NCBI GenBank assembly: GCA_963791885.1
Contig: CAWBUL010000006.1
Span: 372,001 to 436,000 of the forward strand
From: CAVSUZ01 sp963791885
GTDB taxonomy: Bacteria > Pseudomonadota > Alphaproteobacteria > Acetobacterales > Acetobacteraceae
Direction of reading: 5' to 3'
DNA length: 64,000 nt
In this document: one piece after another, positions 9,484-18,101 of the stretch
Layout: every line of letters starts with the position of its first letter
Numbering within the stretch: the stretch's first letter is position 1
Notes under the pieces: generated by a model
Databases searched by the model: none
Seen by the model: only the letters and a program-made list of their open reading frames with translations
Told to the model about the DNA's origin: nothing
Program-made: the position numbers and the translations under genes

Positions 9484-10344
9484 CTAGCGGGCCTCCACAG
9501 CGGCTCTGGTGCCGCCGCCGATCTCATCCAGGCGCGCCTTCAGTGCCATTCGGTCGAGAGACTCGAAAGGAAGGCTGACGAAAATCTCGATACGACGGCG
9601 CAGGCTGCCGTAGAGCTCCTGAAGCAGAAGGGAACGCTCGGAGTCGCCGCCTTTGAACGCTGCGGGGTCGGGCAGCGGCCACTCGGCGGTAACTGCGGTG
9701 CCTTCTATATCGGGGCACGATTGGCCGTGTGGCATGTCGCAGAGCGCGATGACAAAATCCATACGGGGTGCGGTCGGGCCACAGAATTCGTCCCAGGACT
9801 TACAATGAAGGTGGGACACGTCGTGCCCCAGACGCCGTAGCAGGTCCAAGACTTCGGGCATCGGTTCTCGGGCGGGCTTCGATCCCGCCGAGTAAGCGCG
9901 GAAACGCCCCTCTCCAAATTTCTCCAGAATGGCCTCGGCCAACATGGATCGCGCCGAGTTCCTTGTGCACAGGAACAGCACATTGAACGCCGGAACCATT
10001 GGCAGGCTCTCCTCTGGAACGGGGGGCATCATGCGAGCGATGTCGCCGCAGAGTTCCGGGTGACCGGAACAGCAGGTGTCCGTCAGGAAGGCGATCAGCT
10101 CGCGCAATGCGGCGATCCGAACGGCGTGGATGATTTGGCGGCTCTGGCGAGTGGCCTGAGTGAGTCCCGTACGTTCGAGGGCGGCCAAATGAAAGGAGGT
10201 CGTCGAGGCAGGGACCCGGAGTTGCTCCGCGATCTCACCGGCTGGGAGACCGGTCGGACCGGCGGCAATAAGCAGCCGTAAGACACCAAGCCGGGTCTCC
10301 TGGGCCAAGGCACCGAATATTGCTGCGGCGTCGGAAGCTTCCAT
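9484..10344 (-). CDS. arsRC: ArsR-ArsC fusion: arsenite-responsive repressor joined to arsenate reductase
   Basis: A 286-residue two-domain protein. Residues 1-110 are an ArsR winged helix (ALAQETRLGVLRLLI, LPAGEIAEQLRVPASTTSFH) ending in the As(III)-binding cysteines TDTCCSGHPELC. Residues 120-286 are a low-molecular-weight tyrosine-phosphatase-type arsenate reductase with the CX5R loop LFLCTRNSARS and the aspartate region PLPDPAAF. ATG 10344 (MEASDAAAIF) is preferred to an upstream ATG at 10395 because the ArsR fold begins there. It is first in the operon, so it probably represses its own promoter in the 10345-10400 stretch. Arsenate would be reduced by the same polypeptide that senses arsenite. 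Confidence 0.92.
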   Translation of the reverse strand: MEASDAAAIFGALAQETRLGVLRLLIAAGPTGLPAGEIAEQLRVPASTTSFHLAALERTGLTQATRQSRQIIHAVRIAALRELIAFLTDTCCSGHPELCGDIARMMPPVPEESLPMVPAFNVLFLCTRNSARSMLAEAILEKFGEGRFRAYSAGSKPAREPMPEVLDLLRRLGHDVSHLHCKSWDEFCGPTAPRMDFVIALCDMPHGQSCPDIEGTAVTAEWPLPDPAAFKGGDSERSLLLQELYGSLRRRIEIFVSLPFESLDRMALKARLDEIGGGTRAAVEAR

Positions 10345-10754
10345 GTTTCCAATATAGCCGAAATTCGCTCCCGTGAAATGAAGATTTTGTTGCATCTCTT
10401 ATCAGCGAGATGGGGTGGAACCGCGAGGTGGTCCGCGTCGCTTCGCGATCGGCACCTCCGACCGGTAGATCATCCCCTCGGATGCCACGACCGCTCGATG
10501 CGCCCACTGAGTGTCAGTGCACGAACAGAAGGCCCCAGACAGCGTCATTCCAAGTAACAGGATAGCGATCTGGCTCGCGTGCCTCAGAGCGAAGTGGCAA
10601 TGGGAACCGGCAGCGCTGCCCGTCAGAATCGCCCGCTTGAGCCTGCAAAGATTTCCCCGCGAGATGGTGTCCCAACACGTGGTGTAGGAGCAGAACTCCT
10701 TGGCGGGTTGGACCGCCGTGTCAGGCTGCGATGAGAGGCAGACTGACGCTGAGA
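10345..10754. other. Intergenic stretch without a recognised gene
   Basis: About 400 bases between the arsRC start and the truncated sulfatase. The 10345-10400 end should hold the ars promoter and operator (a TATATT lies about 11 bases before the start codon on the minus strand). A 118-codon minus-strand ORF crosses the rest, but I see no family in it. Confidence 0.5.
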
Positions 10755-11729
10755 TCATGGGTGAAACCAGACTGCCACTTCCATCAGGCGACGCTGGAAC
10801 GGCTTCTCGTCCTCGGGAATGCTGTTCCAGGACGGCATCGTCTCGTGCCGCGTCGTCAGTTGTGCGTCGACTGGGATCCAGCCTTTCTCCTTGGCGCGCT
10901 GGAAGACGCGCTCACGGTATGCGTCCCAGCCATCATCGAATTTACCCTTATATTTGTCCGCCCATTCCCTCGCGACTTGGTGCGGGCCATGAATCGCGCC
11001 GCTCGCCCAATACATGAAAAATGGCTTGTCCGGCTGCATGGCCTTGTGCCTGTGCAGCCAGCTGATCGCGTCGTCGGCCAGGTCTTCGCTGAGGTGGTAG
11101 CCTTCCTCCACGGTTTTCGGCAGCGAGACGTATGTCGTATTGCGCACCAGGTTCGGCTCGTATTGCGAGGCCTCACCGCCGAGGAAGCCATAAAAATACT
11201 CGAAGCCAAGATTTGTCGGCCAGTTCTCGAACGGGCCGGTCGGAGCGGTCTCCTCAGCGGGCGTGTTGTGCCACTTGCCCCATGCGCCCGTGGCGTAGCC
11301 GTAATCCTTCAGCACCTCGGCAACCAATGCACTGCTCCGGGGAATGAGGCCGGAATAACCATCCCAATCATTCGCGAGTTCGGCAATCTGCCCGTTTCCG
11401 ACCCGATGATGATTACGGCCGGTCAGCAATGATGCCCGGGTCGGTGAACACATCGCTGTCGTGTGGAAGCGACTGTACGCAACACCTTCCTTGGCGATGA
11501 GGTCCATGGTCGGCGTCTGCACCTCGCCGCCGAACGTGGCCGGAAGGGCGGGGCCCGCATCGTCGATCAGCACAATCAGGATGTTCGGCGCGTCGGTGGG
11601 CAGCCTGCGCGGCTGCACTCGTTTCCTGTACACCGACTCTTGCATAGTGCGTCCGGCAATACTGGCCGAAGGGGTCGGTGGGAACGGGAGAGATTCCTGC
11701 TTTTCCACCTTGTTTTTCTGATCGGACAT
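10755..11729 (-). pseudogene. Arylsulfatase, C-terminally truncated
   Basis: Type I sulfatase cut to 324 residues where relatives run well over 500. The start at ATG 11729 has a good ribosome site (gaggagatgcga); the ORF opens further upstream without family sequence. It has the metal-site start (NILIVLIDDAGPALPATFGG) and the formylglycine motif CSPTRASLLTGRN, where the Cys is the residue oxidised in active enzymes. Then come the HGPHQV and YKGKFDDGWD blocks. It ends abruptly after QRRLMEVAVWFHP, losing the C-terminal half of the alkaline-phosphatase fold. A related but distinct full sulfatase lies at 53362. Called a pseudogene because essential metal ligands should lie in the missing part. 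Confidence 0.85.
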
Positions 11730-12198
11730 TCGCATCTCCTCATCAGCGTCCCGCGTCGCACCTGCCTGAGGGTTGGACATCCACGATCGCAGCATACCGC
11801 AAACTAGCCAGTCGGGATAGGCGGGCCCCTCCCTTATGGGACGTCCATTAAATGAATGAAGGTGTCCCCCCGTCACGCACGAAGCCGCGGCCATGCCCAA
11901 AACCAAGATTGGCTCGCCGTAGCCGCACGTACGCAATTCGATTTTTGTTCCATGCCGTCCTGGAAAGGTCCCGTTCCGGCCAGCGCAAGCGATCGTCTAT
12001 CGTGCATCATTGATATCTCGCCTCTTAGGTGCGACGGATGCAAGTCGTAGAATTCAGAACCTCTTCGGCTCCCCCTAGCTCCTGCCCTTTAAGCAGCCGC
12101 TCTGGTCGCACACACGAGGAGGTCGTGACCGAGGCGCTCGACGTAATTGTCAGATGGCTGACCGAATTGGTCGGCAATTCGATCTCGCGCTGATCACC
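11730..12198. other. Non-coding or decayed stretch
   Basis: No gene recognised. The last part (about 12120-12195) resembles the short ORF that precedes xthA at 57652-57720: it can be read as a 22-codon peptide containing RWLTELVGNS, against GWLTEFVGSS at the other locus. Confidence 0.5.
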
Positions 12199-12327
12199 AT
12201 GGCACGACAGGAGTCCCGCAAACGAACGTGGACCATCAAAATCGCGGCTTTCAACATCAACAACTTCAATCGACGTCTTCCAAAGCTGCCCGCCTGGTTG
12301 GCTGAGGCTTCACCAGACGTAGCGTAG
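12199..12327 (+). pseudogene. Exodeoxyribonuclease III N-terminal fragment
   Basis: A 42-codon ORF (IKIAAFNINNFNRRL, PAWLAEASPDVA) closely matches the first 42 residues of the intact xthA on the minus strand at 57646 (VATFNINNVNRRL, AWLAEASPDVV). It stops just before the catalytic region would begin. The upstream short ORF is also conserved between the two loci, so a piece of about 200 bases is shared, with a breakpoint near 12325. Confidence 0.8.
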
Positions 12328-12488
12328 GCGCCGCAGCGATATCGGCCTCGCCGCCCTCAATCAGGGGTCGAAGATATTCGCGATCCGAGCCCGGCTTCAT
12401 GACGGCATACTACTGCGTCTCAGTGGTGATCCATACACGCACCCACATCCGCCCCGGCAGGTCGTGGGATAGCTATCGAATCTTGTCA

Positions 12489-12698
12489 TCAGAACTGGCG
12501 AAACTCGGCGAGGGGCAAGCCATGTTCCTCCACGTATTCGTTTCAAGCGTCCACGTCGGCGCAATTCTCCCGCAGCCACCGCTGTGCCTTGGCCTCCGCC
12601 ATCTCTGCCGCCAGACCACGCTCGCGCCCCGAAGCGACGTTGATCTCCAGTTCCCGACGCTCCCGCAACAAAGCCTCCGAAAGGGTAACATTGGTTGG
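12489..12698 (-). pseudogene. CcdA-family antitoxin remnant with in-frame stop
   Basis: The minus strand reads PTNVTLSEALLRERREL, then ASGRERGLAAEMAEAKAQRW and VEEHGLPLAEFRQF, the layout of CcdA-type antitoxins. A TGA at 12543-12545 falls where relatives have Trp (VDA-W-NEYVEE), so one G-to-A change breaks it. An ATG overlapping its stop (ATGACAAGATTCGAT) looks like the start of a ccdB toxin gene, but that frame degenerates within about ten codons. A possible antitoxin start at 12755 is also blocked by a TAG. This is a dead toxin-antitoxin module, a common island passenger. Confidence 0.7.
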
Positions 12699-12699
12699 C

Positions 12700-13000
12700 C
12701 GCCGACAGCCTGTTCGAAGCCAGGGGTCGCTGATCTAGACTTTGGCCGCTTTCATCCGTGGCTGGGCATACAATGCGCATAGAACGTGCCCCAATCAAAC
12801 CTCGTCTTGCAGGCGGTCTCGCTCTCTGCTCCGGCCGGTCCGGCGGATAATGGCAACGTTTGCGCCGCTAGGACGATTACGACTGAAGATGCATATCAAG
12901 CTGCTGAGAGGCGATGTGAACTTCAATTCCTGGCGGTGGCTTTCCATACAGGAGGCGGGGCAAATCTTAATGACGCAAAACTCATCGGAGCGAGTGCTCG
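12700..13000. other. Intergenic stretch
   Basis: About 300 bases between the ccdA remnant and dmeF. I see no gene, repeat or hairpin worth naming. Confidence 0.5.
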
Positions 13001-14254
13001 TCAGGCGGCCCGATCGACCTCGATCGTCAGGTGGGATACTGAGCGGAAGCGGCCGAGCAGGTTTCGATAGAACTGGATGTCGCGCGAGGTAGAGGTAGCC
13101 ACTGAAACGACAGCGCCAAGATGTCCCGGCCCGAGTCGCCAGACATGCAGGTCGGCAACGCTGTCTCCTTCGGATTCGATGGCGGCCCGCAGCGCGCGGG
13201 TGATCCGCAGATCGGGGTTCATATCGAGCAGGATGGCTCCGGTGTCCCGGATGAGGCCATAACTCCAACTCGCGATAACACAGGCTCCAATGATTCCTGC
13301 CAGCGGATCCATCCAGAGCCAGCCGAAAACACGTGCCAACGTGAGTCCAAGGATCACGAGGACGGAAACAGCCGCATCCGCCAACACGTGGATGACGGCT
13401 GCTCGCATGTTGTTGTCGCGGTGCGCGGCACTCTCTGCATGAACGTGATCACCTTCCTCGAAGCAGACCACATATTCCTGGCCGGACACCCTCACATGGG
13501 CCGTGAATTCGTGCGGCTCAGGGATTTCGTTTGCGCTTTCGAGAAACCCACCCCGGTCGGCCATAACAAAGATCTGGCGGACGCCATCCGGCCGGACGGT
13601 CTCGATGGAGACGTCCTGAGTCTTCGGAGCCGGACCGCGCTCCACTTGCAGGCGGAAAATAGGAGGATGGTTGTCCTCAAAAACCGAAAGCGCCAGCACC
13701 CCGTCAGATGTCCGGATGTGATGTTCTTCCTCGAGCTCATGCCCGTGCGCGTGGCCATGGTGATGGTGTCCGTGGGTGTGATGGTGGTGATTGCCGCCCG
13801 CGAGAATCCAGGCGGATGCGATGTTTACGAGCAAGCCCAGGCACGCGATCGGGATGACCTCCTCGAACCTGATAGGAATGGGGCTGAGAAATCGGGTGAC
13901 CGCCTCGTAGCCGATGAGGATGGCGATCATCGCCAGGACGATGGCCGAGGTGAAACCTGCGAGGTCGCCGAGCTTGCCGGTGCCGAAGGTGAACCGGGGG
14001 TCCTCCGCATGCCTCCGGGCATAGCTGTAGGCGATGGCGGCCAGCAACATCGCCCCGGCATGGGTGCTCATGTGCAGACCGTCTGCGACCAGCGCGATGG
14101 AGCCGAACAGCCAGCCCCCGACAATCTCCAAAATCATCATGGAACCGCATAGCGCAATGACTGCCCAGGTGCGTCGCTCGGCGTGCTCGTGGCCTTCGCC
14201 CAGAAATATATGGCTGTGAACGGCCGGGAAGTCAGGAACAGCGATTTCGGTCAT
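13001..14254 (-). CDS. dmeF: Cation diffusion facilitator DmeF (Co/Ni efflux)
   Basis: Proton-driven divalent metal exporter of the CDF family in the inner membrane, 417 residues. Helix II carries ALVADGLHMSTHAGAM and helix V LADAAVSVLVILG, each with paired metal-site residues. The long loop is His-rich (NHHHHTHGHHHHGHAHGH), as in DmeF-type cobalt/nickel exporters, and the loop is expanded by a further domain with more histidines. The C-terminal cytosolic domain includes DLHVWRLGPGHLGAVVSV. It lies nine bases downstream of an RcnR/FrmR-type regulator, the standard dmeRF pairing. Cobalt and nickel are inferred from that context. Confidence 0.9.
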   Translation of the reverse strand: MTEIAVPDFPAVHSHIFLGEGHEHAERRTWAVIALCGSMMILEIVGGWLFGSIALVADGLHMSTHAGAMLLAAIAYSYARRHAEDPRFTFGTGKLGDLAGFTSAIVLAMIAILIGYEAVTRFLSPIPIRFEEVIPIACLGLLVNIASAWILAGGNHHHHTHGHHHHGHAHGHELEEEHHIRTSDGVLALSVFEDNHPPIFRLQVERGPAPKTQDVSIETVRPDGVRQIFVMADRGGFLESANEIPEPHEFTAHVRVSGQEYVVCFEEGDHVHAESAAHRDNNMRAAVIHVLADAAVSVLVILGLTLARVFGWLWMDPLAGIIGACVIASWSYGLIRDTGAILLDMNPDLRITRALRAAIESEGDSVADLHVWRLGPGHLGAVVSVATSTSRDIQFYRNLLGRFRSVSHLTIEVDRAA

Positions 14255-14263
14255 CTCTCCGGC

Positions 14264-14542
14264 TCACTTCAGGTAGGTCCGAATGACGTCGAGAAGCTGC
14301 TCGGCCGCGTCCTGATTGAGAGCACCGGGATGGGTGTCCTGATCCACAAGGTGCGTGTGCACATGGTCTTCGACCACTTCGGCCATCAGTCCAGCCATAG
14401 CGGCCCGTGTGCTCGCCAACAGGTGCATTACCCGCTCGCAGCCCGCTTGGGTCTCCAGCGCCCGTTCAATAGCTTCTACCTGTCCTCGAATGCGCCGCAC
14501 TCGGGCGAGAAGCTTCTGCTTCTCCCGGATCGTGTGTGTCAT
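14264..14542 (-). CDS. dmeR: DmeR/RcnR-type metal-sensing repressor (FrmR family)
   Basis: All-helical DUF156 repressor of 92 residues (RRIRGQVEAIERALE, HLLASTRAAMAGLMAEVVEDHV). The family binds DNA when metal-free and releases it on binding Ni or Co through His/Cys residues; here CERVMHLL and HVHTHLVDQDTH supply candidate ligands. It starts at ATG 14542, just downstream of a palindromic operator at 14556-14574, so autoregulation together with dmeF is very likely. Confidence 0.9.
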   Translation of the reverse strand: MTHTIREKQKLLARVRRIRGQVEAIERALETQAGCERVMHLLASTRAAMAGLMAEVVEDHVHTHLVDQDTHPGALNQDAAEQLLDVIRTYLK

Positions 14543-14555
14543 GGAGTGAGCTTAG

Positions 14556-14574
14556 CATAGGGGGTAACCCTATG
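14556..14574 (-). promoter_or_regulatory. DmeR operator palindrome
   Basis: The inverted repeat ATAGGG/CCCTAT (14557-14562 and 14568-14573) flanks a G/C tract, the form known for RcnR/DmeR sites. It lies 14 bases upstream of the dmeR start codon, so bound repressor would cover the transcription start. Confidence 0.75.
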
Positions 14575-14631
14575 GCGACCGCCCAGAGAACAAGGCTCCG
14601 ACGATACGGCACACGTGTCCTTGGCCTTCAG

Positions 14632-14895
14632 CTAACGGGCTGCGTGGGCTTCTTTACCGCCAGCGGCACTAACAGGACGGACGACGGCACGCCGTGCGTG
14701 TCGAGTGCTCCGATGACCGTTGACCCGACCAGCCAGGCTGAGATCAACGCGCGTCAGCAGGACGGCAAACACCACAAGCGACATCGTGCCGGGCAAGGCC
14801 CTGAAAGCTGATTTCCCAAGCCGCAGCCAAGCCCAGAATGCGAAGCAGCCCACAATCTCGCCCACCGCCGCGAGCGCATAGATGAGCAACGCCAT
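14632..14895 (-). pseudogene. YnfA-family small membrane protein, 3' end decayed
   Basis: The N-terminal half matches the UPF0060/YnfA family of four-helix membrane proteins (YALAAVGEIVGCFAFWAWLR, RALPGTMSLVVFAVLLTRVD, LAGRV). After about residue 58 the expected helices III and IV are replaced by Arg-rich sequence (HARRAVVRPVSAAGGK). Other frames show only faint traces of the missing part. YnfA proteins are small transport-like proteins of uncertain substrate. The start ATG at 14895 abuts the stop of merR, so it was probably in the same transcript. Confidence 0.72.
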
Positions 14896-15305
14896 CAGAC
14901 GGCCGCGATTGACGACAGGGCATCAACGATGCGGCACTCGGCGACCGTGCCATGGCTGCATTGTTCGATGAGGTCGGCAAGTTCGCGCCGCAGACAGTCC
15001 AGGTCGGCGATTTTGCGCTCGACCTCCCCAAGATGGACCCGGGCAATTGCGTCTACCTCCTGACAGGAGTGGTTCCGTTGATCCGCAAGGCGCAAAAGGT
15101 CGCGCACCTGATCCAACGAAAATCCGAGGTCGCGGGCGCGCCGAATGAAACTGAGTCGGTCGAGATGCTCTCGTCCGTAGCTACGATAGTTGCCCGCCGT
15201 CCGCGCGGGCGGCGGAAGTAGGCCGACGCGCTCATACCAGCGTACGGTCTCGACCTTGGTGCGGGCTGCCTTCGCGATAGCGCCGATGGTGAATGCGTCT
15301 GCCAT
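14895..15305 (-). CDS. MerR-family heavy-metal regulator (ZntR/CadR/PbrR-like)
   Basis: MerR-type activator of 136 residues: an N-terminal winged helix (IGAIAKAARTKVETVRWYER, SYGREHLDRLSFIRRARDLG), a coiled-coil, and a metal-binding end. Cysteines in NHSCQEVDAIA and EQCSHGTVAECRI match the Zn/Cd/Pb-sensing branch rather than the copper or mercury branches. It is divergent from the P-type ATPase at 15397. The shared gap has a typical MerR-type promoter (15309-15339). It should activate the exporter when Zn, Cd or Pb rises. Confidence 0.88.
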   Translation of the reverse strand: MADAFTIGAIAKAARTKVETVRWYERVGLLPPPARTAGNYRSYGREHLDRLSFIRRARDLGFSLDQVRDLLRLADQRNHSCQEVDAIARVHLGEVERKIADLDCLRRELADLIEQCSHGTVAECRIVDALSSIAAV

Positions 15306-15308
15306 CCC

Positions 15309-15339
15309 TTGACCCTGTAGTCGCTACAGGCCCTATCTG
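15309..15339 (+). promoter_or_regulatory. MerR-type promoter with 19-bp spacer
   Basis: A TTGACC -35 (15309-15314) and a TATCTG -10 (15334-15339) are 19 bases apart. The spacer holds a near-perfect palindrome CCTGTAG-tcg-CTACAGG (15314-15330). The overlong spacer with a centred dyad is the hallmark of MerR-activated promoters and points toward the ATPase gene. Confidence 0.82.
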
Positions 15340-15396
15340 GGAGGCCGCATACCTCCGCCGCAACTCCGGCGGACTCTTTGCAGGAGGTGGGCGGAG

Positions 15397-17720
15397 ATGG
15401 CGGACAGCGGACTTGCGGAGCCAGGTACTAGACGGGAAGCGGCCCTGCGCTACCGCGTCGGCGGCATGGACTGCCCGAGTTGCGCCGGAAAAATCGAAGC
15501 AGCCATCGGGAGGCTGGGCGGCGCCTGCGACATTCGCGTGAACTTCCAGACACAGGTCCTCGTGTTTCGGCTCGACGAGGCGGCTACGCCTCGGGAGGTG
15601 GTCGAAGAGAGGATCCGCCAACTTGGTTATCACGTCGAAGCCGTAGTCGGACCGCGGATCGATCCCGCGCAGGATGCGAGCCTCGAGCCCAACGAGGTGC
15701 CTCCGGCCTGGAAAAAGTGGGTGCGGGACCGCAAGGTCCGGTTGGCACTCGTCCTCGGGGTTCTGCTAGCGGTGGGCTTCGCGGGCTCGGTATTGGCGCC
15801 TATCCTCAGGCACTGGGCTTACCTGCCTGCGGCCCTAACGGGCCTCGCCTTCTTCGGCCGTCAGGCCATCATCCTGACGCTTGCAGGCTCGCCGTTCTCT
15901 ATTGAGATGCTGATGTCGATCGCTGCCTTCGGCGCCATCCTGATTGGCGCGACTGCGGAGGCCGCCGCCGTCGTGTTCCTGTTTACCATCGGCGAATTGC
16001 TTGAGAGCATCGCCGCTGGGCGGGCGCGTGCGGGCATCCGCGCACTGGAATCCTTGATGCCCCGGACGGCTTTGCTGGTCCAGGATGGCTCAGCCCGCCC
16101 TGTCCCAGCCGCCAGCCTGGAGATCGGCGACACGGTCCTGATCCGGCCGGGTGATCGTGTACCCGCCGACGGGGAGATAGCTGAAGGCGAGTCCGAACTG
16201 GACGAAAGCCCGATTACCGGCGAGTCGATCCCGGTTGCTCGCCGCCAAGGGGACTTAGTGGTTGCGGGCAGTATCAATTTTTCAGGTGCCCTCCAGATCC
16301 GTGTGACCCGCACTGCTGACGACAACACGATCAGCCGCATTCTGCGTATGGTCGAAGAAGCCCAGGAAGCGAAGGCGCCGACGGTCCGGTTCATCGAGCG
16401 CTTCAGCCGGGTCTACACGCCCGCAGCAATCGGCGTCACCGTGGTTATAAGCATACTGCCGCCGTTGGTGTTTGATCAGCCCTGGGTGCCCTGGGTCTAC
16501 CGCGGGCTCGCGCTTCTACTGATCGCCTGTCCCTGTGCACTGGTGATCTCGACACCTGCCGCCATTGCCTCCGGCCTGGCCGCAGGTGCACGGCGTGGCC
16601 TGCTGGTCAAAAGTGGCGGCGCACTGGAAACCATCGGTCGCGTTCGGATTGTTGCTTTCGACAAGACCGGCACACTTACTGAAGGCAGGCCGTGCGTTAC
16701 AGACGTATTTGCCCTGTCCGGCACCGAGCGCTCGGTTCTTGGCTTGGCTGCTGCGGTGGAAAACGGCTCCAGCCATCCACTCGGTCGGGCCATTCTGGAG
16801 CCCGCGGCGATAGATAACATTCCTTTGCGTCCCGCAAAGCTCTCACGCGCCGTTCCCGGGAAGGCCGTCGAGGCGATGATCGCAGGCAAGCGGGTGATTG
16901 TAGGCTCCCCGGCATACGCTGCCGAATGGGCGCCACTCCCAGCCCCGGTGGAGCAAGTTACGACGCAGTGGAGCGCTCAAGGAAAAACAGCCGTCGTTGT
17001 GTCGGTGGACGGCGCACCCGTTGGGCTCATTGCTGTCCGCGATGAGCCGCGCGCGGACGCCGCCCATGGCATACGGGCCCTGCGAACCCTGAACGTGCGC
17101 CCGGTCATTCTGTCGGGCGACAGTAGCCGAACTGCGGCCGCCATTGCCGCCGCGCTCGGGGTGGAAGTGAAGGCCGATCTACTGCCAGAGGACAAGCTAC
17201 ATGAGATCGCTGCCCTAAAGTTGCGGGCTGCCGTGGCGATGGTCGGCGACGGTATCAACGACACGCCTGCGCTCGCGGCTGCCTCGGTCGGCATTGCGAT
17301 GGGCGCCGGTACCGATGTCGCACTGGAAACGGCTGACGCGGCAATCCTCAACAGCCGAGTTACTGATATCGCGGCTCTCGTCCGGCTCTCCCGGGCGACC
17401 CTTGCCAACGTCAGGCAGAACGTGGGGGTCGCGCTTGGGCTGAAGGCGCTGTTCCTGGTTACCACAGTCGCCGGAATAACGGGCTCTGGCCCGCAGTCCT
17501 GGCGGACACGGGCGCGACGGTGCTCGTTACCTTGAACTCACTGCGGTTGCTCGGGCTGAACGATGATCAAGGCTCGTCAGGAATTTCCCGCGCACCGTTA
17601 GGACTGCATCGGCGAGCTTTGTTGCCCTGGCAGCGATACAGCACTGCCGTACCTCGTCGCAGCGCCGAGATACGGATCGAGCGAACCATTCGGCGGGCGA
17701 CGGATATCCAAGGAGGATAG
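15397..17720 (+). pseudogene. zntA: Zn/Cd/Pb-exporting P-type ATPase (ZntA-like), 3' frameshift
   Basis: P1B-type ATPase. N-terminal HMA domain with GMDCPSCAGKIE; actuator motif SPITGESIPV; CPC motif ACPCALVIS in helix 6; phosphorylation loop DKTGTLTEG; hinge GDGINDTPALAAAS. At about 17478 one base is missing from a G run (acgggctc where acggggctc is needed). The downstream frame then reads the expected LADTGATVLVTLNSLRLLG. The aspartate in that ADTGAT block is the helix-8 metal ligand of Zn-type ATPases, so the shifted product lacks it and the last helix. The corrected frame stays open to 17720, longer than the usual ending. A homopolymer indel is a classic read-error site, so the gene may be intact in the organism. 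Confidence 0.88.
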
Positions 17721-17830
17721 AAGATCGCGCCGTGAACTGAACCTCTGGTTTAGCCCGCTTGGTCGATCAGCAAAGACAATTCCCTGTTCGTCCGAAGACG
17801 GGCTTCCCACCATCTTTTGGTGCCCGCTCG

Positions 17831-18058
17831 TCATCCGACTTTCCGATAAGGTCCGGCTCTTCCCGGCATCACGAGCGCGACCGCCGCACCGGATACGAAC
17901 GTAAGTGCGCCTATAGCAACTATCGCCCAGGCGAGGCCGAAGAGGTCACCCACAATACCGGCCACCAGGGCGCCAACTGCGTAGCCAATGTCACCCCAGA
18001 AGCGGTAGACGCTGAGCAGCCCATGAAACCGCGCGCGCGGCAGGGGGAGAGCCGTCCG
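17831..18058 (-). pseudogene. MFS transporter C-terminal fragment
   Basis: The minus strand reads LLSVYRFWGDIGYAVGALVA, then LAWAIVAIGALTFVSGAAVA and ends MPGRAGPYRKVG, the last two helices of a major facilitator. Nothing upstream belongs to it: the sequence passes directly into the start of a universal-stress-protein gene. The region 17721-17830 holds nothing recognisable. Confidence 0.72.
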
Positions 18059-18083
18059 TGCCTACCGCGATCCGTTTGATCAT
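18032..18083 (-). pseudogene. UspA-family N-terminal fragment
   Basis: From ATG 18083 the minus strand reads MIKRIAVGTDGSPPAARAVSW, the ATP-binding start of UspA-type stress proteins, just downstream of copA. After about 17 codons it runs into the MFS fragment. The junction lies in a GC-alternating stretch (gccgcgcgcgcgg) near 18035. Confidence 0.7.
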
Positions 18084-18101
18084 TCCAGCACCGCCTTTCA
18101 T

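Noticed and set aside
13121..14152. A 343-codon plus-strand ORF opposite dmeF
   Set aside because: Shadow of the CDF transporter; no motifs of its own.
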